Source of the DNA: Synergistaceae bacterium
GTDB lineage: Bacteria; Synergistota; Synergistia; Synergistales; Aminobacteriaceae
Direction: 5' to 3'
Assembly (NCBI GenBank): GCA_009776565.1
Contig: WRNQ01000002.1
Location: 1 to 48,530 of the forward strand
Length of the DNA stretch: 48,530 nt
Shown: piece after piece, positions 40,573 through 48,530 of the stretch
Position numbering within the stretch: the first letter of the stretch is position 1
Layout: each line of letters opens with the position of its first letter
Program-made: the position numbers and the translations under genes
Notes under the pieces: model-generated
The model's database searches: none
What the model saw: only the letters and a program-made list of their open reading frames with translations
Told to the model about the DNA's origin: nothing

Positions 40573-41877
40573 TCATACCATCCTTTTTACTGGTAGAATG
40601 AGATGTACAAACCTGTTGTTGTTTAATGGCCTGATTATACATGGCCCCAATTCTGAAGTAAAGTTAATTCTAATATAAGCGTCTTCTATAGATTTTAGCG
40701 CTTCTGATAAAAACCTTGGATTGAACGCAACCTCTATGTCTTTCCCCTGTGTTTGCACTTTTATTTTTTCGTCGACAATTCCCAGGTTACTGGTAGACTT
40801 TATCTCCAATATATCACCCTTTACACATAAGAGTACAGGATATCTCTTAATAAGATCTGTTGCTATTATCAATGACGCCCGTTCGACCGCATCCAATAAA
40901 TCTATTGTTCTAACGCTGACGTCTGTTTCAAACTGTTCAGGTATTAAATATTTATAATTAAAGAATTCGCCTTCTATTATCCCTGAATTCAATCTACAGT
41001 TTTCGAATTCCACTATCATCTGCTTCCTTGTCCCGTATAAACTCATTGCGCCAGGATAAGACGGAATTATCCTTATAAGCTCATTAACAGTTTTTCCAGG
41101 TATTATTACATGAATATCTTCTTGCTCTTCTCTTTGTTCTTTACCTTGTCCTCTCTCTTGCTCTTCTTCTTGCTCATTTACTTGATCTTCTTTTTGCTCT
41201 TGCTCTTTTTTTTGCTCATTTACTTGATCTTCTCTTTGCACTTGCTCTTTTCCATACTTTTGCTCATCCTCTTGCTTTTGCTCATCCTCTTGCTTTTCCT
41301 CATCAATTTTAGGCTTTTCAATGTTATAAATCAATTGTTTGCTTAGCGCTATTCTGAATCCATCTACTGCAACAGCCGTTATTTCATTATTTTCGCTTTC
41401 AATCAATAAACCGGTAAGGGTCTTTCTGCTCTCATCTATACTTATAGCAAAAGAAGTCTTTTGAAGTGTCTTTCTAAAAAGAGATTGATCTATAGAAAAA
41501 ACACTTTCTTTTCCAATTTCGGGGAAAGGAGGAAACTCGTCACCGCTGATCGTAAATAATTCAAAATACGCGTCGCCGCTCAGAATACACGCTTTCTTTT
41601 CGTCTATCGAATAAATCCTTACGACGCTGTCTGGGAGTCTTCTGACCATTTCGCCAAACAACTTTGCATTAACGGTCATATTTCCCTCCTTCTCGACATA
41701 TGCCTGTATCCTGCACTCGATCCCAATATCATTATCTGTACAATGCATAATTAAGACGTCGCCCGCTGCTTCTATGTTAATTCCCTCGAGGATTTTATAA
41801 GCCGTTTTTGCGCTGATTGCCCGTTGGCAAATGTTAACTGACTTCTCTAATTGTTCTTTATTACAATTAATATCCAA
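40573..41877 (-). CDS. dnaN: DNA polymerase III sliding clamp (beta) with repeat insertion in domain 2
   Basis: The 434-residue protein (usual about 365-370) has three clamp domains and ends normally with CIIRPLNNNRFVHLILPVKR. Residues about 190-254 are a Glu/Gln/Lys repeat (QEDEQK, KEQEQKEDQVNEQ). It is placed between the domain-2 strand DGFRIALSKQLI and the next, HVIIPGKTVNEL. In other clamps this spot is a short surface loop, so the ring could still close. The start is TTG at 41877, 11 bases after AAGGAG. A plausible promoter lies at 41988-42016. Confidence 0.95.
   Translation of the reverse strand: MDINCNKEQLEKSVNICQRAISAKTAYKILEGINIEAAGDVLIMHCTDNDIGIECRIQAYVEKEGNMTVNAKLFGEMVRRLPDSVVRIYSIDEKKACILSGDAYFELFTISGDEFPPFPEIGKESVFSIDQSLFRKTLQKTSFAISIDESRKTLTGLLIESENNEITAVAVDGFRIALSKQLIYNIEKPKIDEEKQEDEQKQEDEQKYGKEQVQREDQVNEQKKEQEQKEDQVNEQEEEQERGQGKEQREEQEDIHVIIPGKTVNELIRIIPSYPGAMSLYGTRKQMIVEFENCRLNSGIIEGEFFNYKYLIPEQFETDVSVRTIDLLDAVERASLIIATDLIKRYPVLLCVKGDILEIKSTSNLGIVDEKIKVQTQGKDIEVAFNPRFLSEALKSIEDAYIRINFTSELGPCIIRPLNNNRFVHLILPVKRMV
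41116..41310 (-). repeat. coding repeat insertion within dnaN
   Basis: CTTGCTTTTGCTCATCCT-type 18-base units and TTGCTCATTTACTTGATCTT-type units recur on the plus strand, all in frame. The inserted segment is strongly charged. Confidence 0.92.
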
Positions 41878-41880
41878 AAT

Positions 41881-42137
41881 ATGTCAATCTCCTTTTTTAT
41901 TTATTTTATATATAAATAAAATATGATCGTAGTAATTATAAGCCCTGTTTATTCTGTTGATTAGTGGCTGTGATCCCTTTGTCTTAATTATTACAGATGT
42001 GGAATAAACTGTGCAATAAAAAAATATAAATACACACTTTCAACATGGTAAAAATTTCTAGTTACTTGTAAACAGCTTTTCAACGTAAATAAAACAACAT
42101 ATCAACAGAACAATGTGGAAAAAGATTTTAATATCTG
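41881..42137. other. dnaA-dnaN spacer: candidate oriC part and dnaN promoter
   Basis: This 257-base gap is very AT-rich. TGTGGAATAA (41998-42007) and TGTGCAATAA (42010-42019) are DnaA-box-like with one extra A, 12 bases apart; TGTGGAAAA (42114-42122) differs from the consensus by one base. Minus strand TTGCAC (42011-42016), 17 bases, TAATAA (41988-41993) is a likely dnaN promoter. An AT-only tract at 41892-41926 could unwind. No perfect box was found here or upstream of dnaA. Confidence 0.4.
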
Positions 42138-43484
42138 CTAAACGCCTTTTATATCAGCTATGAGGGAATCAATCATTCGTTTTGCTTCATTATTTGACAT
42201 GATGCCTTCATTTACCCTCTTAATAGAGTTCATAACAGTCGTATGATCACGATTGCCAAATAAGTGCCCAATACTTGGGAGAGACATTCCGGTTAGTTCT
42301 CTGCAAAGGTACATTGCGACTTGTCTTGGAATTACTATTTCTCTGTTTCTCTTGCGGGTTGATATAAAACCGTCGTCGCGTAAGTTGAAGTATTTACAGA
42401 CTGCATTGATAATAATATTACTCGTGATCTCTCTGTTTGCGCCTGTAGTGATTATATCCTTGAGAGCTTCCTCCGCTATATTTACCGAAAGTTCGTAGTC
42501 GGTAAGGGAAGCATACGCTAAAATTCTGTTGAGGGCGCCCTCTAGCTTTCTGATATTGGATGGTATATTTTCCGCAATATACGTAATTATATCGTCTGAT
42601 ACATATAAATCCTGTAATTGAGATTTTTTCCTTAGAATCGCAATACGGGTTTCAAAATCGGGAGGTTGTATATCCGCAGAAAGACCCCACTCAAATCGGG
42701 ATTTAAGCCTATCCTCAAAAAGGGGTAGATCGCTTGGTTTTTTGTCACTGGTTATCACTATATGTTTACCGGAGTTGTAGAGCTCATTGAAAGTGTAGAA
42801 GAATTCCTCCTGAGTGCGTTCCTTATTGCCAATAAACTGCACGTCGTCCAGTAGCAATAAATCCGCCATTCTGTATCTGAGCCTGAATTCAGCGGTTTTA
42901 TCATCTTTTATGGCGTTTATGAGATCGGCCGTAAACTTCTCTGATGTAACATATATGACTTTTGTTCCGGGATTTTGAGCGAGTTTATAATTTCCTATGG
43001 CGTGCATAAGATGAGTTTTTCCAAGCCCAGTTTCCCCATACAAAAACAGAGGATTATATGCCTTTGGCGTAGATTCGGCAACGGCAACCGAATAGGCGTG
43101 GGCTATCTTATTGCTGTCTCCAATTACAAATGTGTCAAAAGTGTATTTCGAGTTTAATAAAGTTACGTTTAAAGCCGTGTCGCCGCCATTACCGTTTGCG
43201 CCGTTAATACCGGCGACAGGACTGTTTCTGCTGACGTCTGACTCAAGAACAATAGTAATATTGTAACCCCTGCCAGTGACAGCTTTGACACAGTTTTTGA
43301 TTAATTCTACGTAACGGTTTAAATGATTTTTATAAAACTCCTCCTTAACACTGAGGACAATTGAATTTTCATCAAAAGAAACAGGGACCACAGCCTTAAA
43401 ATAAGTCTCAAACCCAATAGGAGAAACCTCTTTTTCCAAATATCCCAGAGCCTTATCCCATATAATGGTAAGTTGATCGTTCAT
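42138..43484 (-). CDS. dnaA: chromosomal replication initiator DnaA
   Basis: The 448-residue AAA+ initiator has Walker A GETGLGKTHLMHA, Walker B LLLLDDVQFI and sensor segments. The C-terminal DnaA signature GHLFGNRDHTTVMNSIKRV recognises DnaA boxes. Length and domain order are normal, with a short linker at about residues 88-105, and there is no repeat insertion. ATG at 43484 follows GGGGGAAG by about 7 bases. It heads dnaA-dnaN-recF. The divergent gap to the next plus-strand gene (43485-43772) is AT-rich and holds no good DnaA box. Confidence 0.97.
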   Translation of the reverse strand: MNDQLTIIWDKALGYLEKEVSPIGFETYFKAVVPVSFDENSIVLSVKEEFYKNHLNRYVELIKNCVKAVTGRGYNITIVLESDVSRNSPVAGINGANGNGGDTALNVTLLNSKYTFDTFVIGDSNKIAHAYSVAVAESTPKAYNPLFLYGETGLGKTHLMHAIGNYKLAQNPGTKVIYVTSEKFTADLINAIKDDKTAEFRLRYRMADLLLLDDVQFIGNKERTQEEFFYTFNELYNSGKHIVITSDKKPSDLPLFEDRLKSRFEWGLSADIQPPDFETRIAILRKKSQLQDLYVSDDIITYIAENIPSNIRKLEGALNRILAYASLTDYELSVNIAEEALKDIITTGANREITSNIIINAVCKYFNLRDDGFISTRKRNREIVIPRQVAMYLCRELTGMSLPSIGHLFGNRDHTTVMNSIKRVNEGIMSNNEAKRMIDSLIADIKGV

Positions 43485-43772
43485 TGTGCGCTTCCCCCAA
43501 AAATTTGCTATAACAGAATTGATCTTGCATTAAAGTATTTATCATATTTATCTTTATTACATGCTATAACATTGTATACTAATATCTTTATTGCGGTCAT
43601 ATCATTATACCTTTTTCCTATAATAACCTCTATACGGAACTCATCTTTTGTGAAATGTTTATTTGAAATGTTTTTAGAAAAGCAAAACTAAATATATCAG
43701 ATTTGAAATCAATATTCAATATGAAAAAAATGTTAATGAAAAAAACAATAACTCAATTAAAAAGTTAAATAA

Positions 43773-44654
43773 ATGTACAAAGGACATGGATTGAATTATA
43801 CTGTTTATATGGAAATGTATAAACTACTGATCAGAATGAATAGCTTATTTAAAGCGCCTGTCCACCCGTTTAATTTGAACAATGACGGAGTTATGACGTA
43901 CTCGGAATGGCAGTTTAATAAAGGTGAAGAAACTATAAAATACTTTTTAAGCGTTGCGAAAAAAGAAGAAATATTTAACGGAAAGTTAGTTCTGGACGTG
44001 GGCTGTGGAGCTGCTGGGAAAACGGTGTATTATGCTTCACTTGGCGCAAAGAAAGTAACAGGTCTTGAAATTCTTGAAAAGTACCGGGATGAAGCAGTGA
44101 ACCTTGCGGAAAAGAAAGGATACGCCGACAAGTTCGAATTTTTATGTGCAGATGCTGCCAATACAGGTTTTGGAGATTCATCAGTTGATACTATTATAAT
44201 TAATGACGCAATGGAGCATGTAGACAACCCAGAAGGTGTTCTTAGGGAAAGCCTTCGTATTTTAAAGCAGGGCGGAAGGCTTTATATAAATTTCCCTCCG
44301 TATTTTCACCCTTTTGGGGCGCACTTGAGCGATGCGATCTATATTCCATGGGTGCATTTGCTATTCAAAGAACAAACACTTATGGAAGCGTATAAGAGGC
44401 TAACTGCCGGATTGCCCGACGGAGAGGAAAGGGTGAATTTTCGAATGTCAAAAGATTCGGAGGGTCGAGAACGCCTTTCTTATATCAATAAAATGACAAT
44501 CAAAAAATTCAAGAATATTCTTAAGCGTATAACGGCAAAAAGAGTGTATTACTTCGAAGCACCCCTAAGAAGATTTTTTTCTATTCCCGCGAGAATTCCT
44601 TTTATAAAGGAAATGTTCGTTAAAATGGTAGTTTGTGTGCTCGAGAAAGGCTGA
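43773..44654 (+). CDS. class I SAM-dependent methyltransferase
   Basis: The 293-residue protein has the SAM motif LVLDVGCGAAGKTVYYAS (about residues 72-89), an acidic GLEI strand end, and the post-motifs IIINDAMEHVDNPEGVL and LRILKQGGRLYINFPP. It belongs to the broad Methyltransf_11 group, and the substrate is unknown. The PPYFHPFGAHLSDAIYIPW segment is common in methyltransferases of surface polysaccharide or lipid clusters. The ATG at 43773 has no ribosome site; a TTG at 43791, 6 bases after AAAGGA, may be the true start. It is divergent from dnaA. Confidence 0.8.
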   Translation: MYKGHGLNYTVYMEMYKLLIRMNSLFKAPVHPFNLNNDGVMTYSEWQFNKGEETIKYFLSVAKKEEIFNGKLVLDVGCGAAGKTVYYASLGAKKVTGLEILEKYRDEAVNLAEKKGYADKFEFLCADAANTGFGDSSVDTIIINDAMEHVDNPEGVLRESLRILKQGGRLYINFPPYFHPFGAHLSDAIYIPWVHLLFKEQTLMEAYKRLTAGLPDGEERVNFRMSKDSEGRERLSYINKMTIKKFKNILKRITAKRVYYFEAPLRRFFSIPARIPFIKEMFVKMVVCVLEKG

Positions 44655-44699
44655 AAAAAAGAAATAAGTCAGGAATAGTTCAGGAAAAATTTAGGATCA

Positions 44700-44805
44700 G
44701 TTCTTCCGCATCTTCCACATCAGAGTTCTTCCGCATCTTCCACATCAGAGTTCTTCCACATCTTCTGCATCAGAGATCTTCCACATCTTCTGCATCATCC
44801 ACATA
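44700..44805. repeat. 25-base repeat array upstream of the SLH protein gene
   Basis: Four units of 25 bases: two nearly identical copies starting CTTCCGCATCTTCCACATCA, then two starting CTTCCACATCTTCTGCATCA. It lies immediately before the promoter at 44811. Confidence 0.88.
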
Positions 44806-44810
44806 GACTA

Positions 44811-44839
44811 TTGCAAAAGGAGCATATTCTCCTTATAAT
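44811..44839 (+). promoter_or_regulatory. SLH gene promoter with palindromic spacer
   Basis: TTGCAA (44811-44816), 17 bases, TATAAT (44834-44839). The spacer contains the palindrome AAGGAG, CATATT, CTCCTT (44817-44834), which touches the -10 and could be a repressor site. Confidence 0.7.
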
Positions 44840-44908
44840 GTAACTAAATAGCGTTGCTTAGGCACAGTAAATAAAAACGTTAAAGAGTAGAAGAACGAGA
44901 GGTTACAA

Positions 44909-47842
44909 ATGACTAAAACGAATAAGAGGTTACAGATGAATACGACGATTAATAAGGATAATTTGAAAAACGAGAAGGAAACAAGAAATAAAATTAATAT
45001 GAGAATAATAGCGATTGTTATTTCCGTGGCGTTTTTCTTTAGCATGTCAGGCGCTGTATTTGCTGAAGCTAACATGGGTAAAAGCAGCCAAAGCGGTCAG
45101 AGCACCCAATGTAACCAAAACGACCAAAGTAACCAAAACGACCAAAGTAACCAAAACGACCAAAGTAACCAAAACGGCCAAAATCCGAGCCTAAGGCAAG
45201 GACCGAACCAGGGGCAAGAAGGTGAGCAAGACCAAGGGCAAGCGCAAGAACAAACGCAAGAGCAGGACCAAACGCAAGAGCAAGAGCAAGACCAAGCTCA
45301 AGAAGAGGAACAAGAGCAAAATTCCACTGCTGATGTTGGCGTTACGGAAACAGGCGCCTCTACATTAACGGAAGATCTTGGCGACTTTTCTTATGAAACA
45401 CTGACAACCGATCAAAAAGCAATGATCCTAAATAGGCTAGGGCTTCTTCTTGGCGACGCGGATATAGGGCTAATGTTGGACAGAAACGTCAGAAGGTCTG
45501 AAGCGGCAGTATTTTTTGTGAGACTGCTTGGAAAAGAAAAGGATGTAATAGCCGGAAAAGACACCCTCTATTCTGATACTCTTTTCCCGGACGTCAATAA
45601 AGGCGAGTGGTTCACGCATTATGTGGCGTATTGTGTGGAAATCGGACTAATGGTTGGAAGGGATGACGGGAAGTATTACCCAGAGGATAATATAAGCGAG
45701 AAGGAATTTACAAATGTATTGCTAAAAGTTCTCGGTTATATATACGAAGAGGATTACAACTGGAATACAGTCTTCGAGTTTGCATATGACATAGGGCTTT
45801 TTAATGATATTGAATATGCTACGAAAACTGATGACAACAGGAACTATCTGAGGGCGGACGTATGCGATTTGATTTTTGTCGTCCTCACGCTTGAAAAGAA
45901 AAACAGCCCGCAGGTACTGGCGGACTTTTTAGTTGAGTGTGGAGCCATTCCTGAAGATGTGGCCGTAGAGCTAGGGCTTATTGTGAGCTCGACAGGCAGA
46001 CGGAATACATTCGACGGAAGCAGAGATTTAGATGATTACGCTGATATAGAAGCCGTTTACCACCTTGATCAAGAGGTGCTTTGGATCATTTTCACAAGAG
46101 ATGTCTTTGTTAAAGAGGAGAATATTGAAATCTCAGAGACGTATGATATTTCAAAAGTTCTGACATTTGAGATTCTTGACGAAACTCCCCGGGATATGGT
46201 TTTAAGAGCGCCCGGGCAACTTGCGGACAGAGAGTACACCATAGACGTCGACAATGTCCTGGAGTCCGATGGAACCAATGCCGGTATGCTGAGTTATTTC
46301 TTTATGGGGTATGATGAAAACGCAGAACCGGATACAGATGCCGGCAAGACGACAAAAGTACGCGACACAGTGAACGGAGGGGTGTTTGGCGACAACGGCG
46401 CAAGTGGTTCCCTGAGCGCTGCCGGGGTAGACGGCGCCGCAAATACTAACTCGATGAATAACGCGGATACCACAACGGAATACTTTAGGGTCATCAACGC
46501 TTATACCACCGCTCAGAACCAGATTGCCATCGTATTTTCCCATCCGCTTACTGAGAGTGCGCTAAATAGCGCCCTTTATGATATATATCAAATCGGGGAG
46601 GGTCAAAATCCCGGTACAAACCTGATCAGCTCCGGACAGAGTGGAATGAACAGAGTTGAATTCATGGAGAACTCAAATAATACCGTAAGGATAACATCCC
46701 CTAACATAAGATATTCAGCCGGCACAAGGTATAGGGTGTCTGTAAGCGGAGACCTGATTAGCAATTACACCGCCAGGCTGAATAACGGCCAGACAGATCA
46801 CTACATATTCACTGCGAGTGTTACATCAGAAATTAAGTCGTCTTTCTCGGTCAGAGATATTAAGACGCTTTCTCAATATCTGCTGGAAGTTGAATTTTCC
46901 CAGATCGTCGACCGCAATACTGCAACCCAAGTTTTTAATTACTTTTTAAGCGACTCCGGAGGAGGAAGGCTTGATATTATATCTGCTACAATATCCGGTG
47001 ATTCTGGAAATTCAGGAAACACGGGCAGTTCGTCAAGCATCGTCAGATTACAGACACAGCAGCCAATGAATGCCGGGAGGGTGTATTCTCTAACTATAGT
47101 ATTTATGCAAAACCAGGAAGGCGCGGATACACTGGTTAACTATACTATGACCTTTGATTACTCGACCTTGAGCTCAAATCGGGTATCAGGGCTGGCAATA
47201 ACAGGCATCTCTCAAACAGACGCTTCCACCATAGAAGTGTATTTTGACAGGGCGCTGGACAAGGCGTCGGCAACACTTACATCAAATTACAGTGTTGCGG
47301 GCAATGACGATAAGACATTCTCTGCGACTCCCGTGTCAGTCTATTATGATCCTGTGCAGTCCCCATATATGGTGAAGCTGTTTTTTCCTCCTGATAAGAG
47401 GTTCATAATAAACAATTCTTACAGATTGCGGGTACAACAATCAATACGCGACGCCGAAAGAACGTCTCCGCCGCGTATGCTCGAAATGGGATTCTTTATG
47501 TCGACTAGCGAGAGCGCAAGTCCTTCCATAAGAGACGCGGTGATTATCGCCAACGACCTGATAAGGCTTAATTTTTCTAAGGAAGTCACTTTTTCCCAAA
47601 CAAATATTCTGGAAACAAACTTTGTACTTGAAAACACTAGCAGCGGCGCTAACGCGTTAAAAATAAACCCCTCCCTTGTTAAATACGCGGACCCTAAGAA
47701 TATCATATTGAGGTTTGAAAATTTGGACCCAACCGCGACATACAGAGTCAGATTTGGCGCCATGACCGATTATTCCGGACTGTTTACGTCAAATTACCCG
47801 GACGCAGGTTCTTCATGTTTGGTCCGGCCTGGTAAGAGATAA
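44909..47842 (+). CDS. S-layer-homology surface protein with Ig-like repeats
   Basis: The 977-residue protein has a long basic N-region and a signal sequence (about residues 31-54, MRIIAIVISVAFFFSMSGAV). A Gln/Asn/Asp/Glu repeat linker (62-145) follows. SLH-type repeats (about 150-350, with RSEAAVFFVRLLG, FPDVNKGEWFTHYVAYCVEIGLMVG and YYPEDNISEKEF) bind cell-wall polymer. Several Big_5/SbsA-type Ig-like domains then begin with phrases such as TAQNQIAIVFSHPL, DRNTATQVFNYFL and ASTIEVYFDRALDKAS. It is probably cell-surface anchored. Two starts are possible: ATG 44909 after GAGAGG and ATG 44936 after AAGAGG, each 6 bases away, because the site is duplicated. Confidence 0.85.
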   Translation: MTKTNKRLQMNTTINKDNLKNEKETRNKINMRIIAIVISVAFFFSMSGAVFAEANMGKSSQSGQSTQCNQNDQSNQNDQSNQNDQSNQNGQNPSLRQGPNQGQEGEQDQGQAQEQTQEQDQTQEQEQDQAQEEEQEQNSTADVGVTETGASTLTEDLGDFSYETLTTDQKAMILNRLGLLLGDADIGLMLDRNVRRSEAAVFFVRLLGKEKDVIAGKDTLYSDTLFPDVNKGEWFTHYVAYCVEIGLMVGRDDGKYYPEDNISEKEFTNVLLKVLGYIYEEDYNWNTVFEFAYDIGLFNDIEYATKTDDNRNYLRADVCDLIFVVLTLEKKNSPQVLADFLVECGAIPEDVAVELGLIVSSTGRRNTFDGSRDLDDYADIEAVYHLDQEVLWIIFTRDVFVKEENIEISETYDISKVLTFEILDETPRDMVLRAPGQLADREYTIDVDNVLESDGTNAGMLSYFFMGYDENAEPDTDAGKTTKVRDTVNGGVFGDNGASGSLSAAGVDGAANTNSMNNADTTTEYFRVINAYTTAQNQIAIVFSHPLTESALNSALYDIYQIGEGQNPGTNLISSGQSGMNRVEFMENSNNTVRITSPNIRYSAGTRYRVSVSGDLISNYTARLNNGQTDHYIFTASVTSEIKSSFSVRDIKTLSQYLLEVEFSQIVDRNTATQVFNYFLSDSGGGRLDIISATISGDSGNSGNTGSSSSIVRLQTQQPMNAGRVYSLTIVFMQNQEGADTLVNYTMTFDYSTLSSNRVSGLAITGISQTDASTIEVYFDRALDKASATLTSNYSVAGNDDKTFSATPVSVYYDPVQSPYMVKLFFPPDKRFIINNSYRLRVQQSIRDAERTSPPRMLEMGFFMSTSESASPSIRDAVIIANDLIRLNFSKEVTFSQTNILETNFVLENTSSGANALKINPSLVKYADPKNIILRFENLDPTATYRVRFGAMTDYSGLFTSNYPDAGSSCLVRPGKR
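45092..45344 (+). repeat. Gln-rich coding repeats in the SLH protein
   Basis: An 18-base unit (AACCAAAACGACCAAAGT) recurs four times almost perfectly, followed by looser GAGCAAGACCAA-type 6- to 12-base units. It encodes QNDQSN and QEQ repeats just after the signal peptide. Confidence 0.93.
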
Positions 47843-47857
47843 CGCTTAACTCTGCTT

Positions 47858-48530
47858 TTAAAAAGTTGAAACAACAAAAAATCTTAGAAAAACAACAAGT
47901 GAGGCGGCTAATGCTGCAAACACTTTTGTTCTGAATGAAGAATACCCTTTGGAATGTATAGCAAACTCATATCCTGCCCATGAGATCAAAAGGCATGTTG
48001 GTATCAGTGCAAATGTGGCTAATAGGGGCGAAGACAGGACTGGCTGTAACAGAGGGACTTTAAATCTAAAATCCCGGGATAAAAACAGAACAAATACAAA
48101 AAGAGGGGCGCTATAGATTACCGCTGGGACGGCAACAGTTGATATGCTCCAGCACAAAGAGCCGGAAGGCATGCATTTCAAACGCGAAAACAACCCGTCT
48201 TCACGTTCTTTTATTATGGCGCCAGGTGTTATGAGCAGGCAGAACAGCGAGTAAGCTGCTATTATAATGAATACTGCGCTCAAGATTAATGTATTCAACA
48301 GTTCGGCGGCGCCTGGGCCGGGATTGCGCACAACACCTTCTATTCCGCGATAATCAATGGTCATTAGTGGCTCGGGCGACCAATAGGAGTCGGCGTATTT
48401 AAAAGCTTCGTCCCAGATAGCAGCCTCGTCCGCCCTGGTGTTCGCCTCGACTGCCCTAGCGTTTGCCTCTCCTGCCCTGGTGTTCGCCTCCTCCGCTTCT
48501 GCATTCGCTCCCGCCCCCGCACCGCCTCCA
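47858..48530 (-). CDS. ABC-2-type transporter permease, 3' part (5' end beyond the window)
   Basis: The frame is open without a stop from 47858 to the right edge, so the visible 223 residues are the C-terminal part of a longer protein. An ATG at 48364 is internal, because the reading continues upstream through a repeat. The part shows hydrophobic helices with FCLLITPGAIIKEREDGLFSR near the first one, similar to the ABC-2 membrane domain (an export permease), and ends in several helices. The visible N-terminal stretch is an Ala/Glu/Asn repeat (EANTRAGEANARAVE). It converges on the SLH gene with only 15 bases between stop codons. Confidence 0.6.
   Translation of the reverse strand, partial: GGGAGAGANAEAEEANTRAGEANARAVEANTRADEAAIWDEAFKYADSYWSPEPLMTIDYRGIEGVVRNPGPGAAELLNTLILSAVFIIIAAYSLFCLLITPGAIIKEREDGLFSRLKCMPSGSLCWSISTVAVPAVIYSAPLFVFVLFLSRDFRFKVPLLQPVLSSPLLATFALIPTCLLISWAGYEFAIHSKGYSSFRTKVFAALAASLVVFLRFFVVSTF
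48405..48530 (-). repeat. coding repeat in the permease gene
   Basis: GCCCTGGTGTTCGCCTC-type 24-base units recur at least four times on the plus strand up to the window edge, encoding the Ala/Glu/Asn repeat in frame. Confidence 0.88.

Noticed and set aside
43485..43772. Classical oriC with DnaA boxes upstream of dnaA
   Set aside because: The region is AT-rich, but no 9-base box with one or no mismatch was found there by eye.
48364..48364. ATG at 48364 as the start of a complete 168-residue gene
   Set aside because: The frame continues upstream without a stop to the window edge, and the protein resembles only the C-terminal part of a permease.

Overview
The window looks like the replication-origin neighbourhood of a low-GC Gram-positive anaerobe of the Clostridia (Bacillota). 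The evidence is dnaA-dnaN-recF, the block rpmH-rnpA-yidD-yidC-jag-mnmE-mnmG-rsmG, a folT gene behind a tetrahydrofolate riboswitch, YesM/YesN-type two-component regulation, a dockerin-bearing glycoside hydrolase and an SLH surface protein. The genus cannot be named from this sequence. No rRNA, tRNA, CRISPR array or transposase was seen.

Layout, left to right. 0-6 kb (minus): a phospholipid-type operon, pssA - psd - UbiA-family prenyltransferase - PEP-utilising mobile-domain protein - GNAT-fold protein. 6-9.7 kb: an MFS exporter with a short coupled upstream ORF (minus), then folT with its riboswitch and gpsA (plus). 9.8-13.1 kb (minus): macro-domain protein and gyrA. 13.4-15.5 kb (minus): arsR - C_GCAxxG_C_C protein - arsM, under a strong promoter. 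15.7-21.2 kb (minus): a secreted stalk-domain protein and a four-gene iron-sulfur/flavin amine-dehydrogenase-like operon. 21.5-29.9 kb (minus): the rpmH-to-rsmG operon under a perfect TTGACA-N17-TATAAT promoter; rpmH is real and lies out of frame inside a longer spurious ORF. 30.1-39.4 kb: a carbohydrate island with a GH106-like dockerin enzyme, a solute-binding lipoprotein (both minus) and a divergent YesM/YesN pair (plus). 39.4-43.5 kb (minus): recF, dnaN, dnaA. 43.7-48.5 kb: a methyltransferase and an SLH surface protein (plus), then the 3' part of an ABC-2-type permease (minus, running off the window). Most genes left of about 43.5 kb are on the minus strand and the next two are on the plus strand, as expected if replication starts beside dnaA.

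The outstanding feature is a very high density of short tandem repeats. They form arrays between genes, and they also sit in frame inside or at the ends of conserved genes: MnmE, DnaN, GyrA, YidC, ArsR, Psd, the PEP-utilising protein, the GNAT protein, the flavoprotein, GpsA, the SLH protein and the permease. Coding units are multiples of three bases. At least two intergenic arrays (13.2 and 27.4 kb) have monomers that are not multiples of three and show higher-order structure. Several arrays straddle gene boundaries, as if copied from gene starts or ends. This pattern, rather than any single gene, is the best candidate for something undescribed.

The second unusual point is the origin layout. 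The rpmH block normally diverges from dnaA across oriC. Here it points the same way and lies about 10 kb downstream of recF, with the carbohydrate island in between. gyrB is not next to recF or gyrA.
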